DNA of 64,000 bases from Oscillibacter sp. 1-3 (GCF_000403435.2 NZ_KE159703.1:332765-396764); one strand, 5' to 3'; positions 15,130 through 23,864 are shown, numbered from the stretch's first letter. Numbers and translations: made by a program. Notes: generated by a model not told the origin, from the sequence alone.

Positions 15130-16173
15130 ATGAAGAAGAACGGCATTTCCCACGGGGAGTTGTCCACACTGTGCCTGGAGCTGTCCATGCTGCTCCACGC
15201 CGGCGTGGGAACGGGGGACGCGCTGTCCCTCCTGGCGGAGGAGAGTGATCCGGAGTACAAGACCATGCTGCTGGACATGGCGAAGGAGGTGGACGGCGGC
15301 GCCGCCCTCTCCGGCGCCATGCGGGGGGCGGAGGGCTTCCCCGTCTACGTCTGCGGCCTGGTGGAGGTTGGCGAGCGGGCCGGAAGGACCGAGGAGGCCC
15401 TGGCGGCGTTGTCCCGGTACTATGAGAGCCGCGCCCGCCTGGACCGCCGGGTCCGCAGCGCCCTGCTGTACCCGGCGGTGATGCTACTTTTGATGCTGGT
15501 GGTCATCGCGGTGCTGCTGGTGAAGGTCCTGCCCATCTTTGACGATGTGTACGCCTCCCTTGGCGGGCGGCTCACCGGCGTGGCCGGGAGCCTTCTGACC
15601 CTGGGCCGCTGGCTGGACGGCGCCATGCCGGTGCTGTGGGTTCTGCTGGTCCTGGCGGCGGTGTTTCTGGCGGTCTTTGCCGCCGTGCCCTCCTTCCGGG
15701 AGAAGCTGACCGTCTCCTGGCGCAGGAGCCATGGAGACAAGGGCGTGGCCCGGAAGATGAACGACGCCCGTCTGGCCCAGGCCCTGGCAATGGGCATGGC
15801 CAGCGGCATGCCCATTGAGGAGGCAGTGGAACTGGCCGCCGGACTGATGGAGGAGACCCCCGTCGCCAGAGAGCGGTGCCTGGACTGCCGTGCCCGCCTG
15901 GAGGGCGGCGAGCGGTCCAGCGCGGCCATGAAGGCCAGCGGACTGCTGCCCGGCGGCGCCTGCCGCCTTCTGGAGATGGGCCAGCGGGGCGGCGCGGGCG
16001 ACGCCGCCATGGAGAAGATTGCCGCCGACCTCTCTGAGGAGAGCGAGGCCGCTCTGGAGGAGAAGGTGAGCCGGGTGGAGCCGGCCCTGGTGCTGGTGTG
16101 CTCCATCCTGGTGGGTTTGATCCTTCTCTCGGTGATGCTGCCCTTGATGCACATCATGTCCGCCATCGGGTGA
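15130..16173 (+). CDS. pilC: Type II secretion/type IV pilus inner-membrane protein (PilC/GspF family)
   Basis: 347 residues from ATG 15130 (GGAG seven bases upstream). It has two GspF repeats, each beginning with a cytosolic helical part (ELSMLLHAGVGTGDALSLLAEE; then LAQALAMGMASGMPIEEAVELA). Membrane helices lie near residues 117-137, 155-185 and 320-345. PilC is the platform protein that contacts the pilus motor ATPase. It opens an operon whose next five genes overlap or are nearly contiguous. The family is normally close to 400 residues, so this one is slightly short. Confidence 0.92.
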   Translation: MKKNGISHGELSTLCLELSMLLHAGVGTGDALSLLAEESDPEYKTMLLDMAKEVDGGAALSGAMRGAEGFPVYVCGLVEVGERAGRTEEALAALSRYYESRARLDRRVRSALLYPAVMLLLMLVVIAVLLVKVLPIFDDVYASLGGRLTGVAGSLLTLGRWLDGAMPVLWVLLVLAAVFLAVFAAVPSFREKLTVSWRRSHGDKGVARKMNDARLAQALAMGMASGMPIEEAVELAAGLMEETPVARERCLDCRARLEGGERSSAAMKASGLLPGGACRLLEMGQRGGAGDAAMEKIAADLSEESEAALEEKVSRVEPALVLVCSILVGLILLSVMLPLMHIMSAIG

Positions 16174-16177
16174 GCCC

Positions 16178-16501
16178 ATGAGAAAGAGGAAGAATCCCTG
16201 GCTGGGGATGCTGCGGGGGCTGCTGCTGCCGGCCATCGCCGCGGCGGTGCTGGTGATGTTCGCCGCCGCCCTGGACAGCCTTTCGGACGGCCGGGACGCC
16301 GAGGACCTTAGGCAGCTGGAGGAGGCCCTGCGCCGCAGCTGCGCGGCCTGCTATGCCGCCGAGGGGGTCTATCCCCCCAATCTGGAGTATTTGGAGGACC
16401 ACTACGGCATCCGTGTGGATGAGGAGCGGTACGCGGTGTTTTACAGCGCCTTTGCCGAAAACCTCATGCCGGACATCACCGTGGTGGTGCGTGAGTCATG
16501 A
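16178..16501 (+). CDS. Small pilin-operon protein, one N-terminal membrane helix
   Basis: 107 residues. A basic N-terminus (MRKRKNPW) and one hydrophobic helix (residues about 12-32) precede an acidic soluble part with LEEALRRSCAACYAAEGVYPP and LEYLEDHYGIRVD, a layout typical of minor pseudopilins (helix, then small globular head). No canonical G-F-T-L-x-E prepilin cleavage motif is visible. It starts 4 bases after pilC and overlaps the next gene by four bases. Pseudopilin role is inferred from context. Confidence 0.75.
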   Translation: MRKRKNPWLGMLRGLLLPAIAAAVLVMFAAALDSLSDGRDAEDLRQLEEALRRSCAACYAAEGVYPPNLEYLEDHYGIRVDEERYAVFYSAFAENLMPDITVVVRES

Positions 16502-16980
16502 GAGAAAAGCAGGTAAAACATCATATCGACGGACTGGTGGCCCTGTTGCTGTTCGGGGTCTTCGCGGCGTGCGTGCTGGTGGTTTTGCTTACCGGGGCGG
16601 ACGCCTACCGCCGTCTGACGGAGCGGGACCAGGCGGCCTATGAGCGCCGCACCGGCGTGCAGTACATCGCCACCCGGGTGCGCCAGGCGGACCACGCCGG
16701 CGGCGTTGCCGTGGAGGACTTCGGCGGCACAGACGCCTTGATTCTGGGGGCGGACGAGACCTACGCCGCCCGGGTCTACTGCTACGACGGGTGGCTGATG
16801 GAGCTCTACTGCCTGGCGGAGGAGCCCATGGAGCCCCAGGACGGGCAGAAGATCATGGAGGCGAGGGCGCTGGAGCTGTCCCTGGAGGACGGGCTGCTGG
16901 AGGCCTCCCTCACCGCCGCCGACGGCACGGAGGACACCCTGCGGCTGTCCCTCCGGAGCGGAGAGGAGGCGGTTTCATGA
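16498..16980 (+). CDS. Pilin-like protein (DUF4860-like)
   Basis: 160 residues: a short polar start, one hydrophobic helix (GLVALLLFGVFAACVLVVLL), then a beta-rich exterior domain. The layout and the RTGVQYIATRVRQAD segment resemble DUF4860 proteins found in clostridial pilus operons. Start and stop overlap both neighbours (ATGA type), so it is translationally coupled. No prepilin peptidase gene is in the window to process it. Confidence 0.78.
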   Translation: MREKQVKHHIDGLVALLLFGVFAACVLVVLLTGADAYRRLTERDQAAYERRTGVQYIATRVRQADHAGGVAVEDFGGTDALILGADETYAARVYCYDGWLMELYCLAEEPMEPQDGQKIMEARALELSLEDGLLEASLTAADGTEDTLRLSLRSGEEAVS

Positions 16981-17516
16981 GGAGCAAGGCGCCGTTGATT
17001 CTGATGGAGCAGATGGTGATGCTGCTGGTATTTGCCCTGGCGGCGGCCCTGTGTTTGCAGGCCTTCGTGAAGTCCGACAGTCTCTCCTCCAGAAGCGAGG
17101 CCCGGGACCGGGCGGCGGTGCTGTGCCAGAACGCCGCAGAAACCGTCCGGCACTACGGCGGCGACGCCCAAAACGCCCTCTCCAGGGCCGCGGAGGACCT
17201 GGGCGCGGCGTACAGTGAGGAATTTGTCACCTTCTCTCTGGACTACGATGAGAACTGGACTCCCATTCCCGCCGGGGACTGCGGTATGGAGCGGCCCGCG
17301 CCGTATTACCGGCTGTCCGTTTCCGCCAATCCTCCGGACCCCGCCGATCCGCTGACCGTGCCCTCCCGGGCGGACACCGACCTGTCGGACCCGGAGTTTC
17401 CGGGCCTCCAGCGGGCGGTGGTCTGCGTGATCACCGGCAATGGAAATGCGGACCAGATGCTGGACACCCTGTTTTCCATCAACATCGCGTGGCAGGAGGT
17501 GAGCGGCCGTGACTGA
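16977..17516 (+). CDS. Pilin-like minor protein
   Basis: 179 residues from ATG 16977, whose ATGA overlaps the stop of the previous gene. N-terminal helix PLILMEQMVMLLVFALAAALCLQAF contains a glutamate a few residues in, reminiscent of the Glu5 of type IV pilins. The rest is a soluble head with several Asp/Pro-rich loops and a C-terminal AVVCVITGN segment. Likely a pseudopilin of the same pilus; the exact family is not recognised. Confidence 0.78.
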   Translation: MRSKAPLILMEQMVMLLVFALAAALCLQAFVKSDSLSSRSEARDRAAVLCQNAAETVRHYGGDAQNALSRAAEDLGAAYSEEFVTFSLDYDENWTPIPAGDCGMERPAPYYRLSVSANPPDPADPLTVPSRADTDLSDPEFPGLQRAVVCVITGNGNADQMLDTLFSINIAWQEVSGRD

Positions 17517-17943
17517 ACGGAAGAGAGAGGTCTTCTCCCCCCCGGCGGTGGGCGGCATCTCGCTGCTGGTGGCCTTCGCTGTGCTGTGCCTGACGGTATT
17601 CGCATTGCTGAGCCTCACCACGGTCCAGGCCGACGCCCGCCTTGCGGAGGCCTCCGCCCGGGCGGTGGAGGAGTATTACGCCGCCGACTGCGCCGCCCAG
17701 GAGATTCTGGCCCGGCTGAGAAACGGCGAGACGCCGGTGGAGGCGGAGAGCCACAGCTATGATTCCTGGCACCGCGGGACACGTTATACATATGCCGTTC
17801 CCATCTCCGACAGCCAGGAGCTGGATGTGGAGGTCATCGTGGACGGAGAGGAGTACGAGATCCTGCGCTGGCAGGCGCAGTACACCGGAGAGTGGGAGAC
17901 CGTGGAGGGGCTGGACCTCTGGGACGGCACGCTGTTTGAATAA
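17509..17943 (+). CDS. Pilin-like minor protein
   Basis: 144 residues. One helix (GGISLLVAFAVLCLTVFALLSL) is followed by an acidic head rich in Glu and Tyr. Overlaps the preceding gene by 8 bases and abuts pilT (the TAATGG junction overlaps by one base). The AEASARAVEEYYAADCAAQEILARLR stretch after the helix is the amphipathic alpha-spine expected of pseudopilins. Function inferred from position. Confidence 0.75.
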   Translation: MTERKREVFSPPAVGGISLLVAFAVLCLTVFALLSLTTVQADARLAEASARAVEEYYAADCAAQEILARLRNGETPVEAESHSYDSWHRGTRYTYAVPISDSQELDVEVIVDGEEYEILRWQAQYTGEWETVEGLDLWDGTLFE

Positions 17944-19022
17944 TGGATATGGAGGTCCGGAACTTGGAACTGTTGGATTACCTGAGATTTGCGGTGGAGG
18001 CCAAGGCCTCCGATTTGTTCATCGTGGCCGGCGGCCCGGTGTGTGTCAAGCTGGAAAAGCGCATGACTCCCGTGGGCGGTGAGCGGGTTTTCCCCCAGGA
18101 GACGGAGCGGCTGATTATGGCCCTCTACCAGCAGGCACAGCGGTCCCCGGACCGGTTTCTCAGCCGGGGGGACGACGACTTCTCCTTTTCCGTGGGGGGG
18201 CTGGCCCGGTTCCGGGTCAACACCTACCGCCAGAGAGGATCCCTGGCGGCGGTGGTGCGGATTGTGGCCTTTGACATCCCCAGCTGGGAGGAATTGTCCA
18301 TTCCCGCCCAGGTGATGGACCTGGCGGAGGAGACCCACGGCATGATTCTGGTCACCGGCACGGCGGGCAGCGGCAAGTCCACCACCCAGGCCTGCGTCAT
18401 CGACCGGATCAACCACACCCGGGAGGCCCATATCATCACCCTGGAGGACCCCATTGAGTACCTCCACCGGGACATCAAGAGCATCGTCAGCCAGCGGGAG
18501 ATCGCCATTGACACGGAGGACTACCTCTCCGCCCTGCGGGCGTGTCTCCGGCAGGCGCCGGACGTGATCCTGCTGGGGGAGATGCGGGACCAGGAGACCA
18601 TCCACACCGCCATGACGGCGGCGGAGACCGGTCATCTGCTGATCGCCACCCTCCACACCAAGGGGGCGGTGAACACCATCGGGCGAATCGTGGATACCTT
18701 CCCGGCGGCCCAGCAGGACCAGATCCGCACCCAGCTGAGCATGGTGCTGCGGACGGTGGTGTCCCAGCAGCTGCTGCCAGGTGTGAACGGCGACCTGGTG
18801 CCGGCCTTTGAGATCATGCACACCAACAACGCCATCCGCAGCCTGATCCGGGAGGGGAAGGTCCACCAGATCGACAACGCCATCGCTGCCGGAGGCCGGG
18901 AGGAGGGCATGATCTCCATGGATCAGTCCATCCTGAACCTGTACAAGGCGGGAAAGATCACGGAGGAGACGGCCTTGAATTACGCGGACAACCCAGAGCA
19001 GCTGCGCCGGCGGCTGGGATGA
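17943..19022 (+). CDS. pilT: PilT-type pilus ATPase
   Basis: 359 residues, close to the PilT norm. Hexameric cytosolic AAA-like ATPase that powers pilus retraction or related movement. Visible motifs: Walker A GTAGSGKST near residue 139, Asp box, Walker B VILLGEMRD near 205, His box LIATLHTKGAVNTIGRI, and the PilT-specific AIRSLIREGKVHQI near residue 300, which separates it from PilB assembly ATPases. It ends the operon with PilC and four pilin-like proteins, but no PilB is present in the window. Confidence 0.95.
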   Translation: MDMEVRNLELLDYLRFAVEAKASDLFIVAGGPVCVKLEKRMTPVGGERVFPQETERLIMALYQQAQRSPDRFLSRGDDDFSFSVGGLARFRVNTYRQRGSLAAVVRIVAFDIPSWEELSIPAQVMDLAEETHGMILVTGTAGSGKSTTQACVIDRINHTREAHIITLEDPIEYLHRDIKSIVSQREIAIDTEDYLSALRACLRQAPDVILLGEMRDQETIHTAMTAAETGHLLIATLHTKGAVNTIGRIVDTFPAAQQDQIRTQLSMVLRTVVSQQLLPGVNGDLVPAFEIMHTNNAIRSLIREGKVHQIDNAIAAGGREEGMISMDQSILNLYKAGKITEETALNYADNPEQLRRRLG

Positions 19023-19040
19023 GAGACGAATTATTTGACG

Positions 19041-19076
19041 GAGGAGCGGCCGCCTGCGCGGCGGCTCCTCTTTTTT
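19041..19076 (+). terminator. Terminator of the pilus-like operon
   Basis: GAGGAGC.. / ..GGCTCCTC hairpin with an inner GGCCGCC/GGCGGC stem followed by six T. Confidence 0.9.
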
Positions 19077-19245
19077 ATGCCGGCCAGCCGTCGGTATTCA
19101 CCGGCCAAAAGCCGGGCCCGGCAGCTGAAAAAAACCTTGACTTTGAGCGCGCTCCAGGTGGTATGATCCCAGCAGGCAGAGGGCGGCCGCCCTGTGGAAA
19201 GGCGGGGCCGGCGTCCTACGATAAACACGGGAAGGAGCTTTACGG

Positions 19246-19743
19246 ATGAGCAAAACACTGGTAGCCTATTTCTCCGCCAGCGGCGTGACCGCCCGGGCGG
19301 CGAAAACCCTGGCGGAGGCGGCGGGGGCCGCTCTTTATGAGATCAGGCCCCAGACAGCCTACACCGCGGCGGATCTGGACTGGACCGACAGGCGCTCCCG
19401 CAGCAGTGTGGAGATGAACGACCGCGCCTTCCGTCCGCCCCTGGCGGACCGGAACGCCCCGGTAGAGGGGTGCGATACCGTCTTTCTGGGCTTTCCCATC
19501 TGGTGGTACACGGCGCCCACGATTGTCAGGACGTTTCTGGAGAGCTACGACTTCTGCGGCAAGACCGTCATCCTCTTCGCCACCTCCGGCGGCAGCGGCT
19601 TCGGACGGACCGCGGAGGACCTGCGGTCCAGCGCCCCCGGCGCAGTCATCCGGGAGGGGAGGCTGCTGAACGGCAGGCAGACGGCGGAGAGCATCAGGGC
19701 CTGGGTGAACAGCCTCGAGGCGCACGGCAGCGCCGCCCTGTAG
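19246..19743 (+). CDS. Flavodoxin
   Basis: 165 residues. FMN-binding electron carrier: phosphate loop YFSASGVTARAAKTLA at residues 8-23, the LGFPIWWYTAP loop near 85 and the TSGGSGFG loop near 112. It resembles the flavodoxin_4 type used by gut Firmicutes. A possible promoter with TTGACT (19137) and TATGAT (19162) has a long 19-base spacer. Followed 23 bases later by a CMD-cupin fusion gene in the same direction, so both may serve one small redox task. Confidence 0.93.
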   Translation: MSKTLVAYFSASGVTARAAKTLAEAAGAALYEIRPQTAYTAADLDWTDRRSRSSVEMNDRAFRPPLADRNAPVEGCDTVFLGFPIWWYTAPTIVRTFLESYDFCGKTVILFATSGGSGFGRTAEDLRSSAPGAVIREGRLLNGRQTAESIRAWVNSLEAHGSAAL

Positions 19744-19766
19744 TTTGAAATGGAGGGATTTGAATC

Positions 19767-20501
19767 ATGGTAAAACAGACGGCGGGCAGAGATCAGCTGG
19801 GGGGCTTTGCCCCCAAGTTCGCGGAGCTGAATGACGATGTGCTCTTCGGCGAGATCTGGAGCCGGGAGGGAGCGCTGTCCCTGAAAATGCGCTCCATCCT
19901 CACAGTCTCCGCCCTGGTGAGCAAGGGACTGATAGACAGTTCCTTCCACTACCACCTGCTCAGCGCCAGAGAGAACGGCGTCACAAAGGGCGAGATGGCG
20001 GAGATTCTGACCCATCTGGCCTTTTACGCCGGGTGGCCCAACGCCTGGGCGGCCTTTCGGGCGGCGGTGAAGGTCTACGGGGACGGCGACGGCGCGGACG
20101 GCGGCCTCTTCGGCCTGGGCGAACCCAACGAGGCCTATGCCAGGTACTTCACCGGCAATTCCTATCTGAATTCCCTGACGGGCCCTGGGGATGGGCTGTT
20201 TCTGGCCAATGTCACCTTTGAGCCCGGGTGCCGAAACAACTGGCACATCCACCGCGCGAAGAGCGGCGGCGGACAGATATTGCTCTGCACCAACGGCCGG
20301 GGCTGGTATCAGGCCTGGGGACAGGAGGCCCGGCCGCTGCTGCCCGGCAGCGTGGTGGTCATTCCCGCCGGGGTGAAGCACTGGCACGGCGCGGCCAGGG
20401 ACAGCTGGTTCAGCCATGTGGCCCTCGAGGCTCCGGGCGAGAGCTGCTCCAACGAGTGGTGTGAGCCGGTGGACGATGAACAGTACGGAAAACTGGATTG
20501 A
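19767..20501 (+). CDS. Carboxymuconolactone decarboxylase-like/cupin fusion protein
   Basis: 244 residues, two parts. Residues 1-100 are an AhpD-like CMD domain (LSLKMRSILTVSALVSKG, then H..LSARENGVTKGEMAEILTHLAFYAGWPNAWAAF), without the CxxC pair of AhpD peroxidase partners. Residues 135-230 are a cupin barrel with metal-binding style motifs (W-HIHRAKSGGGQILLCTNGRGWYQ, then PAGVKHWHGA). Such fusions follow flavodoxin genes in many Firmicutes; the reaction is unknown. The stop codon overlaps the left inverted repeat of the element at 20501. Confidence 0.88.
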   Translation: MVKQTAGRDQLGGFAPKFAELNDDVLFGEIWSREGALSLKMRSILTVSALVSKGLIDSSFHYHLLSARENGVTKGEMAEILTHLAFYAGWPNAWAAFRAAVKVYGDGDGADGGLFGLGEPNEAYARYFTGNSYLNSLTGPGDGLFLANVTFEPGCRNNWHIHRAKSGGGQILLCTNGRGWYQAWGQEARPLLPGSVVVIPAGVKHWHGAARDSWFSHVALEAPGESCSNEWCEPVDDEQYGKLD

Positions 20502-21106
20502 GAAGCTGTGCCAGGAGAACATTTGTCAAGGGGGATTTCACATTGTGGTGAAATCCCCCTGCTAAACTGGAAGTTGTAAGAAAGTGAGTTTTCATGAAAC
20601 GATTGTCTTTCAAATCGCAATGCTATGTTTCTCTGGCTATTTTGGCATGCATTTTTGTGTTCGGAGAATTTTTCAAAATAGGCATACTCAATAACATTGG
20701 GTGGATTATCATTGGACTGCTCTTTTTGGTAAATCCTGTATGGCCAAAATCCGCAGATTGGAGAAGCCATGATGAATTAAAGAAAGGCATCCGCATTGGA
20801 AGTGTGCTGGTAATAATCGTGTTCGGATTTTTAATTCACTATGGTGTGTAACTTCCGATTTGCCGATTTGTCACGAGCCGAGTATACCACCAATGCAAAT
20901 GACATGCAGCCCTTGTTTATAAGCGCTGACAGCGGCAGCAAGCAATGCGCTGGGCCGGTGCCGCCTGCTGGCGGCCGATGGTCCCCGGGCCCCCGGCGCA
21001 CCGGCGCAGCTCCGCCCGATGCCGGCGGATGTCAAACGTTTCCGGTGCGGTTCAGACAGAAAGGCTTCCGCCAGGATGTGTGCTTTTGCCGATTGGTACA
21101 GGTTCT
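20501..21106. mobile_element. 606-bp element with AGAAGCTGT-type ends carrying a small gene
   Basis: Left end AGAAGCTGTGCCA and right end TTGGTACAGGTTCT are imperfect inverted repeats that match the perfect ends of the 87-bp element at 959-1045. The right 40 bases also match that element internally. Within it are the cassette boundaries shared with 1924-2350: left block 20515-20572 with a G5/C5 hairpin, and right block 20867-21023. The cargo is one AT-rich gene. No transposase is present. Calling it mobile is inference from the ends and the shared blocks. Confidence 0.5.
20594..20851 (+). CDS. Small membrane protein, unknown
   Basis: 85 residues. Two or three hydrophobic helices are visible (CYVSLAILACIFVFGEFF, ILNNIGWIIIGLLFLVNPVW and IRIGSVLVIIVFGFLIHYG) with a charged ADWRSHDELKKG loop. 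I do not recognise a family. GC is far below the surroundings, and the gene lies between two repeat blocks that also flank the unrelated DUF4177 gene at 1984, pointing to acquired cargo. An AAGAAAGTGAG stretch upstream may act as ribosome site. It points opposite to the conserved promoter of the right block. Confidence 0.6.
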   Translation: MKRLSFKSQCYVSLAILACIFVFGEFFKIGILNNIGWIIIGLLFLVNPVWPKSADWRSHDELKKGIRIGSVLVIIVFGFLIHYGV

Positions 21107-21107
21107 G

Positions 21108-21147
21108 AAAAAGAGGGACTGAGACAGACGGTCTCAGCCCCTCTTTT
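21108..21147. terminator. Symmetrical hairpin before the ABC exporter gene
   Basis: AAAGAGGG.ACTGAGAC / GTCTCAG.CCCCTCTTT with A-run before and T-run after, so it could terminate in both directions. No gene is seen from here to the promoter at 21259. Confidence 0.75.
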
Positions 21148-21258
21148 TGTTCAATTCGGAAGACGGTCATGGGGAGAAGTTGGCGGCGGTTTTGGACGCC
21201 GGCGCCCGCCGGGCCGGGAAAAGCGGACAGTTTGTTTACCGTTCGTCGGGTATATCCG

Positions 21259-21287
21259 TTGCACTGAGATGGAAACTGTGGTATCAT
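21259..21287 (+). promoter_or_regulatory. Promoter of the ABC exporter gene
   Basis: TTGCAC (21259-21264), 17-base spacer, TATCAT (21282-21287). Confidence 0.75.
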
Positions 21288-21322
21288 ATGCTTTGTATCG
21301 ATATGTGATAAGGAGTATTGCC

Positions 21323-23074
21323 ATGACCACCCGGGAATTTCAGCAAAAATCCACATTGCAGATATTTCTCTCCTATTTCAAACCCCACCGACGGCTTTTT
21401 CTCATGGATCTTGGCTGTGCGCTGATGATCTCCCTCATCGACCTGGCCTTTCCCTACATCTCCCGCTGGTGCATGTACGAGCTGCTGCCGAAAAGTGCCT
21501 ACCAAACCTTCTTCGCCGTCATGGCGGTGGTGCTGGCGGCCTTCGTCCTGCGGGCGGCGCTGACCTATGTCATTTGCTACTGGGGCCACACCTTCGGCAT
21601 CCTGGTGGAGGCGGACATTCGCCGGGACCTGTTCCGCCATATGCAGGAGCTGAGCTTTGACTACTTTGACCGCAACCGCACAGGCCAGCTCATGAGCCGC
21701 CTGACGGCGGACCTCTTCGACATCACCGAGCTTGCCCACCACGGACCGGAGGACGTCTTCATCTCCGGCGTCACCATCGCAGGGGCCCTGGCCATCATGT
21801 TTACGATTCAGTGGCGGTTGGCGCTGGTGATCGCCGTGATCCTGCCCATTTTCTTTGTGGTGGTCTGGATCTGCCGGAGGTCCATGCAGGAGGCATCCCG
21901 GCGTGTAAAGCAGCGCACCGCCGTCATCAACGCCGACATCGAGTCCGGCCTCTCCGGCATCCGCACCGCCAAGGCCTTTGCCAACGAGGAGACGGAGCTG
22001 CGCAAGTTCGAGACCTCCAACGACAGCTTCAAGACCTCCAAGCGGCAGTTCCACAAGGCTATGGGCCGGTTCAACGCGGTGATGGAGTTTTTCCTCTGCA
22101 TCCTCTCCGTGGCGGTGATTGCCGCCGGAGGCGTCTTCATTATGCGGGGGCAGATGGACACCGTGGACCTCATCACCTTCAGCCTGTATATCACTACCTT
22201 CGTCAACCCCGTCCGCAAGCTCTCCACGTTTGCCGAGCTTTTCGCCAACGGTACGGCGGGCTTGGGCCGCTTCATTGAGCTGATGCGCACGGAGCCCGCC
22301 ATGCGGGATGCCCCGGACGCCAGCGTCTTAGGCCGGGTGGAGGGCCGTATCGACGTGGACCACGTGAGCTTCGCCTACCAGGAGGACCTGGACGTGCTCC
22401 ACGATGTGGATCTCCACATCCGGCCCGGCGAGACCGTGGCGGTGGTGGGGCCCTCCGGCGGGGGGAAGTCCACCCTATGCCAGCTGATCCCCCGGTTCTA
22501 CGACGTGACCGGCGGCGCCATCCGCATCGACGGTCAGGACGTGCGCCAGGTGACCCAGGAATCCCTGCGGCAGAACGTGGGCGTGGTGCAGCAGGACGTG
22601 TTCCTCTTCGCAGCAAGTATTCTGGAGAACATCCGCTACGGCCGCCCCGGGGCCTCCGAGGAGGAGGCGGCCCAGGCCGCCCGGCTGGCGGAGATTTACG
22701 ACGACATCGTTGCCATGCCCGACGGCTTCAACACCTACGTAGGGGAGCGGGGAGCTCTGCTCTCCGGCGGGCAGAAGCAGCGGATCTCCATCGCCCGTAT
22801 CTTTTTGAAAAATCCGCCGGTGCTGATTCTGGACGAGGCCACCTCCGCCCTGGACAGCGTCACCGAGGCCAAGCTCCAGGAGACCTTCGAAAAGCTCTCC
22901 CAGGGCCGCACCACCATTATCATCGCCCACCGCCTCTCCACCGTCCGCAATGCCGACCGCATCGCCGTGGTGGAGGAGGGCCGCATCGCCGAGCTGGGGA
23001 GCCACGAGGAGCTGATGGCAAAGGACGGGGCCTATGCCGCCCTGGTCCGCACACAGGAGCTGCGCCATGGATAA
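21323..23074 (+). CDS. ABC exporter, fused membrane and ATPase domains
   Basis: 583 residues from ATG 21323, which has AAGGAG upstream; the longer open frame includes intergenic repeat sequence and is not used. Six-helix membrane domain at residues about 20-310, then the nucleotide-binding domain: Walker A GPSGGGKST near 378, Q-loop VVQQDVFLFAAS, signature LSGGQKQRISIAR near 480, Walker B VLILDEATSALD, and H-loop IIAHRLSTV. It works as a dimer, probably exporting lipid, drug or peptide. The stop overlaps the ylmH start by eight bases. Confidence 0.95.
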   Translation: MTTREFQQKSTLQIFLSYFKPHRRLFLMDLGCALMISLIDLAFPYISRWCMYELLPKSAYQTFFAVMAVVLAAFVLRAALTYVICYWGHTFGILVEADIRRDLFRHMQELSFDYFDRNRTGQLMSRLTADLFDITELAHHGPEDVFISGVTIAGALAIMFTIQWRLALVIAVILPIFFVVVWICRRSMQEASRRVKQRTAVINADIESGLSGIRTAKAFANEETELRKFETSNDSFKTSKRQFHKAMGRFNAVMEFFLCILSVAVIAAGGVFIMRGQMDTVDLITFSLYITTFVNPVRKLSTFAELFANGTAGLGRFIELMRTEPAMRDAPDASVLGRVEGRIDVDHVSFAYQEDLDVLHDVDLHIRPGETVAVVGPSGGGKSTLCQLIPRFYDVTGGAIRIDGQDVRQVTQESLRQNVGVVQQDVFLFAASILENIRYGRPGASEEEAAQAARLAEIYDDIVAMPDGFNTYVGERGALLSGGQKQRISIARIFLKNPPVLILDEATSALDSVTEAKLQETFEKLSQGRTTIIIAHRLSTVRNADRIAVVEEGRIAELGSHEELMAKDGAYAALVRTQELRHG

Positions 23075-23864
23075 GGGGCGGCTGCTGGACCGCCTGGGGG
23101 CCGCCGGGGAGGACCGGCTGGTTCTGGCGAAGATCCTGGACCGGGCGGAGCAGACCCGGAACCGCAATGTCCCCGCGGCCACGGATTTTCTCTCTCCCAC
23201 CCAGCTGGCCCAGGCGCTGGAACTGCTGCGTCTGGCGGGCTTTCCGGAGACAGGATACGCCGCCCTGGGGGGCTATGAGACGGCGGAGCGCCGCCTGCTC
23301 CTCTTTCTCCCCGACTGGCTGGAGGCGGAGGAGGCGCAGACCCAGAGCCCCATCCGGTGTCTCCGGGCCGCCTTTCGGGAGGAATATAAGCTGACCCACC
23401 GGGATTTTCTGGGCAGTCTCATGGGTATGGGCATTGTCCGTGAGAAGGTGGGGGACATCCTGGTGGGGCCGGACAGCGCCGATTTGATCGTGCTGGACAC
23501 TGTGGCGGATTTTCTGCTCCAGAGCTGGGACAGCGCCGGCCGGGCGAGGCTCAGCGTCTCCGCCATCGAGCCGGACAACCTCCACATTCCGGCGGTGAGC
23601 TGCAGGGAGGCGCGGGACACCGTCTCCTCCCTGCGGCTGGACGCCGTGGCCTCCAGCGGGTTCCGTATGGCCCGGGGGAAGGCCGCCGCCCTCATTGAGA
23701 GCGGGAAGGTCCAGGTGAACTGGCGGGAGTGCGTGAAACCGGACAAGCTCCTCACGGCGGGAGACACGGTCTCCGCCCGGGGCTTTGGGAAGCTTGAACT
23801 TGCCGAAGTGGGCGGCGTGACAAAAAAGGGCCGCACGTCCATTGTGCTGAAAATATACACTTGA
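23067..23864 (+). CDS. YlmH-like S4-domain RNA-binding protein
   Basis: 265 residues. The N-terminal half has the YlmH pattern (TDFLSPTQLAQALELLR, later YKLTHRDFLGSLMGMGIVREKVGDILV). The C-terminal 80 residues are an S4 domain: LRLDAVASSGFRMARGKAAALIESGKVQVNW, then GDTVSARGFGKLEL. Relatives bind ribosomes/tRNA and have been linked to rescue of stalled nascent-chain complexes; in other Firmicutes the gene sits with division genes. Here it overlaps an ABC exporter, so it is translationally coupled to it. Confidence 0.9.
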   Translation: MDKGRLLDRLGAAGEDRLVLAKILDRAEQTRNRNVPAATDFLSPTQLAQALELLRLAGFPETGYAALGGYETAERRLLLFLPDWLEAEEAQTQSPIRCLRAAFREEYKLTHRDFLGSLMGMGIVREKVGDILVGPDSADLIVLDTVADFLLQSWDSAGRARLSVSAIEPDNLHIPAVSCREARDTVSSLRLDAVASSGFRMARGKAAALIESGKVQVNWRECVKPDKLLTAGDTVSARGFGKLELAEVGGVTKKGRTSIVLKIYT

